Source: Flavobacterium beibuense (GTDB lineage: Bacteria > Bacteroidota > Bacteroidia > Flavobacteriales > Flavobacteriaceae). From it: a DNA stretch of 64,000 nucleotides. The notes under the pieces were generated by a model. The model had not been told where the DNA came from. It ran no database searches and saw only the letters and a list, made by a program, of their open reading frames with translations. This document shows, in pieces, positions 52,115-61,000 of the stretch. The stretch is taken from NCBI RefSeq assembly GCF_004151245.1, contig NZ_JUIW01000004.1:267360-331359 (forward strand). Direction: 5' to 3'. Made by a program: the position numbers and the translations under genes. How positions within the stretch are numbered: position 1 is the stretch's first letter; every line of letters starts with the position of its first letter.

Positions 52115-53329
52115 ATGTTAGATATAAAAGCTGTAAGGGCTGATTTCCCGATACTTAACCAAACCGTAAATGGTAAGCCGCTTGTATATTTTGATAATGC
52201 CGCAACTTCACAAAAACCGCAGGTTGTTATTGATGCCATTTCAAGATATTATGAGCAGATAAACTCAAACATCCATAGGGGTGTACACGCACTTAGCCAG
52301 CTGGCTACAGATGCTTATGAAATTTCAAGGCAAAAAATTCAAAAGCACATTAATGCCAAGCATAGCTATGAGGTACTGTTTACAACAGGAACTACTCATG
52401 GTATTAATCTGATTGCAAACGGGTTTGCAGCTTTTGTAAAGGCAGGCGATGAGGTAATGGTATCGGCTATGGAACACCACAGTAACATAGTGCCGTGGCA
52501 AATGCTTTGTGAAAGAGTTGGGGCAAAACTTGTAGTTATCCCAATGAATGAAAAGGGAGAACTGATTATTGAGGAATTTGAAAAACTGCTTACCGAAAAG
52601 ATCAAAATCGTAGCGGTAAATCATATAAGCAACTCGCTTGGCACGATTAATCCGGTTAAGCATATTATTGATAAGGCACACGCTGTAGGAGCAGCGGTAC
52701 TTATTGACGGTGCACAGGCGGCACCGCATTTAAAGATAGATGTTCAGGCGCTGGATTGCGATTTTTATGCTTTTTCAGGGCACAAAGCCTGTGGGCCTAC
52801 CGGAAGCGGAATACTGTATGGTAAAGAAGAATGGCTTAATAGGCTACCTCCTTATCAGGGCGGTGGTGAAATGATTAAGGAAGTTAGCTTTGAAAAAACT
52901 ACTTATGCCGACCTGCCACACAAGTTTGAAGCGGGTACGCCAAATATTGAAGGCGGTATTGTACTGGGGACGGCTATAGATTATCTAAATACAATTGGTC
53001 TTGATAATATAGCTGCTTACGAGCATGAACTATTGGTTTACGGTACACAAAAACTACTTGAAATAGACGGCCTTAAAATCATTGGTACTGCCGAAAACAA
53101 AACATCGGTAATATCATTCAATGTGGGTACTATTCACCCGTATGATATAGGCGCTATTGTAGATAAAATGGGTATTGCCGTAAGAACAGGCCATCACTGT
53201 ACGCAGCCAGTAATGGACTTCTTTAAAATACCTGGAACCGTAAGGGCATCGTTCGCATTCTACAATACAAAAGAAGAAATAGATGCACTTGCCGAGGCTG
53301 TTAAGAAAGCGCAAAGAATGTTGGGCTAA
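52115..53329 (+). CDS. sufS: Cysteine desulfurase SufS
   Basis: A 404-residue PLP-dependent type II cysteine desulfurase that supplies sulfur for Fe-S assembly. PLP-binding Lys224 lies in FYAFSGHKACGPTGSGILYG. The catalytic Cys362 lies in VRTGHHCTQPVMDFF, the SufS-type RxGxHC motif. The start is the ATG at 52115, behind GAGGAGAAG, and gives the standard N-terminus MLDIKAVRADFPILNQ. An open frame extends 40 codons upstream but is not conserved in character. The sufE partner is two genes downstream. It is divergent from hmuT, sharing the iron-regulated intergenic region. Confidence 0.96.
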   Translation: MLDIKAVRADFPILNQTVNGKPLVYFDNAATSQKPQVVIDAISRYYEQINSNIHRGVHALSQLATDAYEISRQKIQKHINAKHSYEVLFTTGTTHGINLIANGFAAFVKAGDEVMVSAMEHHSNIVPWQMLCERVGAKLVVIPMNEKGELIIEEFEKLLTEKIKIVAVNHISNSLGTINPVKHIIDKAHAVGAAVLIDGAQAAPHLKIDVQALDCDFYAFSGHKACGPTGSGILYGKEEWLNRLPPYQGGGEMIKEVSFEKTTYADLPHKFEAGTPNIEGGIVLGTAIDYLNTIGLDNIAAYEHELLVYGTQKLLEIDGLKIIGTAENKTSVISFNVGTIHPYDIGAIVDKMGIAVRTGHHCTQPVMDFFKIPGTVRASFAFYNTKEEIDALAEAVKKAQRMLG

Positions 53330-53367
53330 ATATAAAAAGGGCTACTTTTACAGGTAAAATAAAGTAT

Positions 53368-53805
53368 ATGAAAAAGTTTGCAGCCATTGTATTACTGGCT
53401 CTTTTTGCGGTAAGTTGTGCTTCGGCACTTAAAAAGGAAAGCGATAAGATTTCTTTTGAATATGAAGCCATTACCAGAGGGAGCTATAAAAAAATTATTG
53501 TAAAACAGGATACCGTAATCACCATTAAGGACAGAGGTCTTGAAAACGTGATTACAAAAAGCCTTAAAAACGGTGAATGGAACGGCATACTTAAATCGCT
53601 TGAAGGTATAGACCTTGATGCGCTTAGTGAAATTAAGGCGCCAAGTGTAAAACATCAGGTTGATGCTGCCCCAATAGCCAATTTAAAAGTAATAAGAGGA
53701 GATAAAACCTACCAGAGCAGCAGCTTTGATCATGGTAATCCTCCACAGGAAATAAAAGATGTTGTAGAGAAGATCATTTCAGCATCCGATTTGCAAAAAA
53801 AATAG
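53368..53805 (+). CDS. Lipoprotein of unknown function in the suf operon
   Basis: A 145-residue lipoprotein (lipobox LFAVSCASA, Cys17). The mature part has a strand-rich pattern starting FEYEAITRGSYKKIIVKQDTVITIKD, a helix, and a Lys/Asp-rich end. I do not recognise the family. It is placed 38 bases after sufS and 2 bases before sufE, so it is in the suf transcript even though the gene product is exported while Suf proteins are cytoplasmic. No cysteine other than the lipidated one occurs, so it cannot bind a cluster by Cys. Confidence 0.75.
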   Translation: MKKFAAIVLLALFAVSCASALKKESDKISFEYEAITRGSYKKIIVKQDTVITIKDRGLENVITKSLKNGEWNGILKSLEGIDLDALSEIKAPSVKHQVDAAPIANLKVIRGDKTYQSSSFDHGNPPQEIKDVVEKIISASDLQKK

Positions 53806-53807
53806 AA

Positions 53808-54227
53808 ATGGATATTAGAGAGATTCAGGAAGAGATTATAGACGAATTTTCAATGTTTGATGATTGGGAGGAGCGTTACCAGTATGTAATTGATTTGGGT
53901 AACTCACTTCCGCTGATTAATGAGGAGTTTAAAACCGAGGAGAACATCATTAAAGGCTGTCAGAGCAAAGTTTGGCTTCACGGCGAGCAAAAGGACGGTA
54001 ATGTTGTTTTTACGGCAGACAGCGACGCTATTTTAACCAAAGGGATAATAGCAATATTAATACGCGTTTTCTCTAACCAGAAACCTGCTGATATACTGGA
54101 GGCTGATACCGCTTTTATTGACGAGATAGGGCTTAAGGAGCACTTATCACCAACAAGGGCTAACGGACTTGTCTCTATGATTAAACAGATTAAAATGTAT
54201 GCCCTGGCATTTCAGGCAAAAAATTAA
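53808..54227 (+). CDS. sufE: Sulfur acceptor protein SufE
   Basis: A 139-residue partner of SufS that accepts the persulfide. Family features are IDEFSMFDDWEERYQYVIDLGNSLP, then the catalytic Cys in EENIIKGCQSKVWL (about residue 49), followed by DAILTKGIIAILIRVFSNQKPADIL and the C-terminal FIDEIGLKEHLSPTRANGLVSMIKQIK. Length fits (about 140). It follows the small lipoprotein gene by 2 bases and is followed after 5 bases by the DUF59 gene. Confidence 0.95.
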   Translation: MDIREIQEEIIDEFSMFDDWEERYQYVIDLGNSLPLINEEFKTEENIIKGCQSKVWLHGEQKDGNVVFTADSDAILTKGIIAILIRVFSNQKPADILEADTAFIDEIGLKEHLSPTRANGLVSMIKQIKMYALAFQAKN

Positions 54228-54232
54228 ATACT

Positions 54233-54556
54233 ATGGAACAGCAAATAGATACTGCACAGCTGGGGGAAGAGATTGTAAAGATCTTAAAAACAATTTATGA
54301 CCCCGAAATTCCGGTTGATATTTATGAACTGGGATTGATATATGATGTAATGGTGAATACAGATCATGAAGTGAAAATACTTATGACACTTACATCACCT
54401 AACTGCCCTGTGGCAGAAAGTTTACCGCAGGAAGTGGAAGAAAAGATCACTAAAATAGAAGGTGTTAAGGCCGCTGAGGTTGAAATTACTTTCGATCCGC
54501 CATGGACACGTGATCTTATGAGCGAAGAGGCTAAGCTTGAGCTTGGCATGCTTTAA
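54233..54556 (+). CDS. DUF59/MIP18-family Fe-S assembly factor, SufT-like
   Basis: A 107-residue protein of the DUF59 (PaaD/MIP18/SufT) family involved in Fe-S cluster maturation. The conserved stretch is KTIYDPEIPVDIYELGLIYDVMV, followed by ILMTLTSPNCPVAESLPQEVEEKI, with the family's Cys in SPNCPVAE. It ends EITFDPPWTRDLMSEEAKLELGML, again characteristic. Its place at the end of a suf operon, 5 bases after sufE, supports the SufT role rather than the phenylacetate one (PaaD). Confidence 0.93.
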   Translation: MEQQIDTAQLGEEIVKILKTIYDPEIPVDIYELGLIYDVMVNTDHEVKILMTLTSPNCPVAESLPQEVEEKITKIEGVKAAEVEITFDPPWTRDLMSEEAKLELGML

Positions 54557-54626
54557 TAAATTGATTTCTACCATAGATGCCGGCTTCTTAATTTAAGGCC
54601 GGCATTATAAATTTAGCCTGAAAATT

Positions 54627-55148
54627 ATGAAAGAACAGGAAGAAGAAATAGTAAACAGGGTTGCTAACAGCGTTCTTGAGGTTTTTGACCTTGAAGATTA
54701 TTATCCTGAAGGGGAGAGGGTTTCTATAGATATAACCCAATGGTTATGGCAGGGCCTTGTACTTAAGGAAAAAGAGTTTAGAGATGCCCTTAAAAACTAC
54801 GACTGGCAACAATACCAAAACAAATATGTAGCCTTATACTGCAGCGAAGATGCTATTGTACCTGCATGGGCTTATATGCTTATAACATCTTACCTTCAGC
54901 CGTATGCTAAAAAGGTAATGCAGGGCGAATTACATAACCTGAATGTGCTGCTTTATAATGATATCCTTAACGGATTAGACTATAGTTCTTATGAAGGAAA
55001 ACCGGTAATCATTAAGGGTTGTTCCCGCAAACCGGTACCGGAAGAAGCTTATATGCTGGCTATGCAAAAACTGATGCCTGTAGCAAAGAGTATAATGTTT
55101 GGAGAGGCCTGTTCTTCAGTACCTTTATATAAAAAGCCGAAGCTTTAA
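54627..55148 (+). CDS. DUF2480 family protein
   Basis: A 173-residue soluble protein of the Bacteroidota DUF2480 family, with no known function. Typical segments are DLEDYYPEGERVSIDITQWLWQGLVLKEKEFRDAL, YCSEDAIVPAWAYMLI and VIIKGCSRKPVPEEAYMLAMQKLMPVAKSIMFGEACSSVP. The conserved cysteines (YCSE, GCSR, EACSS) in a gene next to the suf operon invite the idea of a cluster or thiol role, but this is inference. It is 70 bases after the SufT-like gene, with no terminator hairpin between. Confidence 0.87.
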   Translation: MKEQEEEIVNRVANSVLEVFDLEDYYPEGERVSIDITQWLWQGLVLKEKEFRDALKNYDWQQYQNKYVALYCSEDAIVPAWAYMLITSYLQPYAKKVMQGELHNLNVLLYNDILNGLDYSSYEGKPVIIKGCSRKPVPEEAYMLAMQKLMPVAKSIMFGEACSSVPLYKKPKL

Positions 55149-55209
55149 CTTTTTATTAACTGTGAGGTTTTACTGCAATTTGGCTATATTTGTGTAAAAC
55201 ACTCCCATT

Positions 55210-56100
55210 ATGATAAAAAAATTACTCTTAGCGGCGGCTATGCTGGGTTTTATGGCTGCCAAAGCACAAGATCAGGTTTCTGATGCAGCAGCTGATAATG
55301 ACACAATTGGTCCGTGGACTAAAAAAGGAAATGCCTCTTTATTATTTAACCAGTCAACCTTTGATAACTGGCTTGCCGGTGGTGAAAATAATATTTCGGG
55401 AAGTGTAGGCCTAAATTATGATATAAACTATAAGAAAGGCCCTTGGTCTTGGGATAATAAGTTTATAGCATCCTATGGCTTGGTAAAAACAAGAAACAGT
55501 TCTTTTGCTAAAAAGACTGATGATAAGCTTGAAATAAATTCGATTTTAGGTAAAAAAGCAACAGAAAGATGGTACTATTCTGCTTTCTTGAACTTTAAGA
55601 CACAGTTTACAAAAGGATACAACTACAGTACTGACGAAAACGGAGCAGAGATAAGGGAAGAGTATACAAATATTTTGTCACCTGGTTATTTACTTGTAGG
55701 ACCGGGAATGATGTATAAAAGAGACGATAATTTTAAGATTAACCTGTCTCCGGCAACCTCAAAAATTACTTTTGTAGATAAGAACTTTACATTGCCTGAT
55801 GAAGCTTATTTTGGAGTAAAAGAAGGAGAATCTATGCGTTATGAGCTGGGTTTTAATGCTTCTGCATACTATAAGCTTGATGTAATTGCAAACGTTACAT
55901 TTGAAAATATACTTAACCTGTATTCCAATTACCTTGAAGATCCTCAAAATGTGGATATTGATTATCAATTAAACATAGTAATGAAGATTAATAGATATCT
56001 TACTACTAATGTTTCTTTCCAAACTATTTATGATGATAATGCTTTTAAAGGATTTCAGATACGACAGGTATTTGGTGTAGCAGTTAATTACGGATTTTAA
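55210..56100 (+). CDS. DUF3078 outer-membrane protein
   Basis: A 296-residue exported protein of the Bacteroidota DUF3078 family. It has a signal peptide (LLLAAAMLGFMAAKAQ), then a predicted beta-barrel with alternating strands and the conserved SLLFNQSTFDNWLAGGENNISGSVGLNYDINYKKG near the start. The C-terminal strand ends FGVAVNYGF, the aromatic end typical of outer-membrane barrels. Biological function is unknown. It is last in the suf-linked gene run, and a terminator follows 21 bases after the stop. Confidence 0.85.
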   Translation: MIKKLLLAAAMLGFMAAKAQDQVSDAAADNDTIGPWTKKGNASLLFNQSTFDNWLAGGENNISGSVGLNYDINYKKGPWSWDNKFIASYGLVKTRNSSFAKKTDDKLEINSILGKKATERWYYSAFLNFKTQFTKGYNYSTDENGAEIREEYTNILSPGYLLVGPGMMYKRDDNFKINLSPATSKITFVDKNFTLPDEAYFGVKEGESMRYELGFNASAYYKLDVIANVTFENILNLYSNYLEDPQNVDIDYQLNIVMKINRYLTTNVSFQTIYDDNAFKGFQIRQVFGVAVNYGF

Positions 56101-56121
56101 TCCCTGAAAAATATAAAAAAG

Positions 56122-56153
56122 TAAGGCTGTCATTTTATGACGGCCTTTTTTTG
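56122..56153 (+). terminator. Terminator after the DUF3078 gene
   Basis: AAGGCTGTCAT / ATGACGGCCTT, an 11-bp stem with one T-G wobble, followed by a seven-T run. Confidence 0.82.
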
Positions 56154-56163
56154 TAACTATTCT

Positions 56164-56171
56164 TATATTTG
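56164..56171 (+). promoter_or_regulatory. -7 element before the small gene at 56190
   Basis: TATATTTG matches TAnnTTTG. The open frame reaches back to a TTG inside this element (56169), so the ATG at 56190 is the real start. Confidence 0.5.
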
Positions 56172-56189
56172 AGTCTTACCTTTTTTGAA

Positions 56190-56495
56190 ATGGAAAAACT
56201 GATATACAAAACAAAGGAAATATTTACGCCTAAGTCCTTTACTTTTGGACATTCTGAATTGCGTTTAGAAGCACTTGAAAGTGACCTTGTAGTAAAATTC
56301 CTTGGTGTTTTTTATATGGAACTTCCAAGGTCACTGGCCGGCTTTGAGATATGGCTGTTAAATGAAGAGGAGCGAAAAAAACTATTGGAAAGGAGGAAAA
56401 GTTTAAACCCCAGCAACACTAACTTTTTTAAGATAATAAGTCATGATGAGGTATACTATCTTGTATCGTTAGGCGTGGATGTTAAGAATGGATAA
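56190..56495 (+). CDS. Small protein of unknown function
   Basis: A 101-residue soluble protein with no signal peptide and no family I recognise. It is alpha/beta in appearance (FTFGHSELRLEALESDLVVKFLGVFYMELPRS, then a Glu/Arg-rich helix EEERKKLLERRKSL), ending in a strand pair (FFKIISHDEVYYLVSLGVDV). It stands alone between two terminators with its own promoter element. The start at 56190 follows from the -7 box position. Confidence 0.65.
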   Translation: MEKLIYKTKEIFTPKSFTFGHSELRLEALESDLVVKFLGVFYMELPRSLAGFEIWLLNEEERKKLLERRKSLNPSNTNFFKIISHDEVYYLVSLGVDVKNG

Positions 56496-56586
56496 AGAGA
56501 AGGATATGAAATTTAAGAAAGTTTAATTCTGGATTAAAGATATATCGATTTTAAAACTCCAATGCTGATATAGATTATAAAAAACA

Positions 56587-56616
56587 AAAATCCGGCCTTT
56601 TACAAGGCCGGATTTT
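56587..56616. terminator. Bidirectional terminator between the small gene and hflX
   Basis: AATCCGGCCTT / AAGGCCGGATT, an 11-bp perfect stem with a 4-base loop, A-run left and T-rich right. It lies 2 bases from the convergent hflX stop. Confidence 0.82.
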
Positions 56617-56618
56617 CT

Positions 56619-57848
56619 TTATTCTTTTTCCTCAGAATGATTTTCCTTATAATCTGGGTATAGGAAATTATTATAAGGAAAACGTGTTATGTGTATCTCT
56701 CTAACAGCTTCATACACTTTTTCCCTAAATTCTTCAAAATTTTCTTTATTGGTGGCCGAAATAAAAAGCGCATTCTTTTCACCTACATTACTCATCCAGG
56801 TAGCCTTCCATTCCTCAAGGGTATTGTGTCTTGTTGTCTTTTCGGTAACAAGATCATCTGCATCAATCTCAAGTGGTTTATAGGTGTCAATCTTATTAAA
56901 TACCATAACGGTAGGTTTGTCTATACAGCCTATGTCCTGTAATATCTGGTTAACCGACGCAATATGGTCTTCAAAGTCTGGGTGTGAAATATCCACCACA
57001 TGTAAAAGCAAATCGGCTTCGCGCACCTCGTCCAGCGTACTTTTAAAGGACTCAACCAGTTGAGTAGGTAACTTTCTTATAAATCCTACTGTATCAGAAA
57101 GAAGGAAAGGAAGGTTTTTGATAACTACTTTCCTTACAGTCGTATCAAGCGTTGCAAACAGCTTATTTTCAACAAAAACCTCACTTTTGCTTATCACGTT
57201 CATAAGGGTTGATTTCCCTACGTTAGTGTATCCTACAAGGGCAACCCTAACCAGTGCACCACGATTGCTGCGCTGAACGGCCATTTGTTTATCAATGGTC
57301 CTGATTTTTTCTTTTAGCAAGGCAATCCTGTCCCTAACAATACGGCGGTCAGTTTCAATCTCCGTTTCACCGGGACCACGCATACCAATACCACCACGCT
57401 GTCTTTCAAGGTGGGTCCACATACCCGATAACCTTGGCAGTAAGTACTGGCACTGAGCCAACTCTACCTGTGTTCGGGCATAAGAGGTTTCTGCCCTTTG
57501 GGCAAAAATATCAAGGATAAGGTTGGTCCTGTCTAATACTTTACACTCAAGTATTCGGGTTATATTTTTTTGCTGTGCAGGCGACAGCTCATCATCAAAA
57601 ATTACGGTTGAAACCTCATTTTCTTTTATGTAATGATGTATCTCATCAATCTTACCCGTACCTAAAAAGGTTTTTGGGTTAGGTTTGTCCATTTTTTGGG
57701 AAAAACGCTTTATTACTTCACCACCTGCAGTAAAAGTAAGAAACTCTAACTCATCCAGATACTCTGTTAGCTTTTCTTCGTCCTGATTCTGTGTTATTAT
57801 CCCGACAATCACGGTTTTTTCAAACCTTATCACTTCTTTTTCAAGCAT
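56619..57848 (-). CDS. hflX: GTPase HflX
   Basis: A 409-residue ribosome-associated GTPase that splits stalled or stressed ribosomes. The N-terminal HflX domain includes TAGGEVIKRFSQKMDKPNPKTFLGTGKIDEI and VIFDDELSPAQQKNI. The coiled-coil linker has QLPRLSGMWTHLERQRGGIGMRGPGETEIETDRR (here LLPRLSGMW), the most specific HflX motif. G-domain motifs are G1 GYTNVGKSTLMN, G3 DTVGFI and G4 NKID, followed by the C-terminal segment. A TATTTTTG -7 element (57867-57874 on the - strand) lies 18 bases before the ATG. Confidence 0.94.
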   Translation of the reverse strand: MLEKEVIRFEKTVIVGIITQNQDEEKLTEYLDELEFLTFTAGGEVIKRFSQKMDKPNPKTFLGTGKIDEIHHYIKENEVSTVIFDDELSPAQQKNITRILECKVLDRTNLILDIFAQRAETSYARTQVELAQCQYLLPRLSGMWTHLERQRGGIGMRGPGETEIETDRRIVRDRIALLKEKIRTIDKQMAVQRSNRGALVRVALVGYTNVGKSTLMNVISKSEVFVENKLFATLDTTVRKVVIKNLPFLLSDTVGFIRKLPTQLVESFKSTLDEVREADLLLHVVDISHPDFEDHIASVNQILQDIGCIDKPTVMVFNKIDTYKPLEIDADDLVTEKTTRHNTLEEWKATWMSNVGEKNALFISATNKENFEEFREKVYEAVREIHITRFPYNNFLYPDYKENHSEEKE

Positions 57849-58009
57849 AAATGTTATTTATATCTGCAAAAATACAAAATATATACAAGTCCATTTTGTA
57901 AAAAAAATGCGAATAATTAATCGAAATCGTTAAAAGCAAACATAAAGTTATTAAAATGTTATATTTTTTTAATTTTGATACTTTAATTCTACCAAAACTA
58001 GCTTTTTTT

Positions 58010-61000
58010 ATGAGAAAATTTACTTTCATGATTTTCATGTCATTATTTTCTATTGCCTCTTTTGGACAGTTGGCAACAGAAGGTTTTGAGACATGGCCCC
58101 CTACTGATTGGGGAATTTATGACAACGACTCCGGACCACTTAAGTTCTGGGTACAGACAGCTGCCGGAGATACAACTTTCCCGGCCTATGCCGGAGACCA
58201 TGCGGCTCTTGTTGATAAAGAAAACGTGTCGGACACAGCACCGGTTCCTCAGGACTGGTTGGTAACTCCACAGTTTACTTTACCAAGTAACCCGCAATTA
58301 CGCTTCTTTTCGCGTTTAGGTTTAAATGGAGATCAGGGTAGCCTTTACCGTATTATGATTTCTACAGATGCAGATCCTTCTGATCTTTCTGCTTATGTGC
58401 AGGTGGAAGAGTGGACTGAAACACAAATTAACCCTACACAACAGGTTTATACGGAGAAGATATTATCGCTTCCTGAAAACCTTGTTGGGCAGCAGGTATA
58501 TGTTGCTTTTGTTTTAGTAGGTGATGATGGTGACAGATGGCTGATAGACGATGTAAGTGTTGTTCAGGAATGTTTAGCCCCGGAAAACATAACGGTAGAT
58601 AATACGGGCTTAAACACAGCCGACATTACTTGGGATGCCAATGGCGCTACATCTTGGGAAATAGAAATTGTTCCTGTAACAGATGCTCCTACGGGAGCTG
58701 GTGATGTTTATAACGGTACCTTACCTTATCAGGCTTCGGGTCTTGATCCGGCTACTGCTTATAAAGTTTATGTTCGTTCAATATGCGGAACAGATAATGA
58801 GAGTCCTTGGACTACACCAATTACATTTATTACTGCGGCTTTAGGAGAAACGTGTGCAGCTCCTATAGAAATAGTAACATTACCGTATTCCACTACAGAT
58901 AATACGGCTAACTACGGTGATGATTATGAAGGTGTGCCGGGTACAAGTTGTGGTAACACCAACAATTATCTTAATGGTGATGATGTGGTTTATTCATATA
59001 CTGCCCCTGCAGATGGTATAATAAGCGTAGACATTACAGGTAATGGTACTTATGCAGGTATGTTTATTTATGATGACTGTGCTGATATAGGTACAGAATG
59101 TTTGGCTGGTGTTGTTTCCGGTGGTTCTACAGATCCGCTATCAATACCTGTTTTTGCTGTTACGGCAGGAACGACTTATTACATTGTAATATCTACATGG
59201 GCTACGCCACAGTCTACACCATATACTTTAATAGTACAAACGGTAAACTGTGCGCCGCCTACAAACTTAACTGTTGCAAACGTAGACAGTGCATCAGCAG
59301 ATCTTTCATGGGATGCTAACGGTGCAACATCATTTGAAATCGTTATACAGCCTGTAGGTACAGGTATACCTGCGGGAGCAGGAACAACTGTAACGACTAA
59401 TACAGCGTTTGATGCAACTGAAATGACAGACGGAACTCCGTTTGCTCCTTCAACAAATTACGAATACTACGTAAGAAACGATTGTGGCGACGGTACTTTT
59501 AGTGCATGGGCAGGCCCGGTTAGTTTCTACACAACACAAATTCCTGCTGCATTAGACTATACTCAGGATTTTGAAGGAACTACAGGCTGGACACTGTTAA
59601 ATGGTGATGCTGCAAACAAATGGATTATTGGTAATGCCGTAAACAATGGTGGTGCTAATTCATTATACATTACAAATGATAACGGTGTAAGTAATGCTTA
59701 TACGAACACCAATACATCTGTAGTACAGGCTTACAGGGATATCCAAATGCCTGCAACTGTAGATGCACTAACACTTTCTTTTGACTGGAGAGCAGATGCT
59801 GAACCATGTTGTGACTACCTTAGAGTATGGTTAGTACCTGCTACTTTTAACCCAACGCCGGGTACACAAATTACAGCCGGTAACAGTGGCGGTATCCAAT
59901 TAGGAGGTAACTTTAATCAAAGTGCTGAATTTACTACAGAAGAGTTTTATATCCAGGCTGCTGCATTTTCAGGTCAGGTTGCAAGACTTGTATTTGAGTG
60001 GAGAAACGATAACAGTGTAGGACCTAACCCTCCTGCAGCGGTAGATAACATTAACTTATCGTTAGTTACCTGCCCAATTCCGTCTAACTTAACTGCTAGT
60101 GATATTGCGCTAAACGGTGCTACGTTTGCATGGGATGGCCCAACATCGGTTTCACCAACATTTGATTACTACATAACAACTTCTTCTACAGCTCCGGATG
60201 AGACTACTCCGGTAACTGATAACGTTTCTGATGAAACAGTAACATTAGATGATCTTGATAATGCTACAACTTACTACTTCTGGGTAAGAAGCAACTGTGG
60301 TAACGATGATGCAAGTAACTGGGTTGGTCCGGTTATTATCAATACGCTTCAGGTTCCTGCAGATTTAGATTATACTGAGAATTTTGACGGTACTACAGAA
60401 TGGACGTTAAACAGTATAGGTCAGCCTAACAAATGGGTAATAGGTACTGCTGTGAATAACGGAGGTACAAGCAGCCTTTATATAACTAACGATGAAGGTG
60501 TTACTAACGCTTACAGTAACGAAACTACTGTATCTCATGCTTACAGGGATGTACAGATGCCAACTACGGTTGAAGAATTAAACCTTTCTTTCGACTGGAG
60601 ATCGGTAGGTGAAACAAACGATTACCTTAGGGTATGGATGGTTCCTGCAACATTTTTACCTACACCGGGTACACAAATTACCGCTGCTAACAGTGGAGGT
60701 GTACAGGTAGGAGGTAACCATACAGGAAGTGCTGAGTTTGTTACAGAAAACTATATTATCAATGCCGAGACATTTGGTGGTCAGGTAATGAGACTTGTAT
60801 TTGAGTGGAGAAACAATGCCTTTACAGGAACTAACCCTCCTGCAGCGGTAGATAACATCAACCTTTCATTTATTACATGTCCTGCACCAGATAACCTTTC
60901 GGCATCAAACGTAACTTTAAATACGGCTGATGTTGCATGGGACGCACCTGTAACGATAACACCGGATTATGATTATTATATAAGTACATCAAATACGGCT

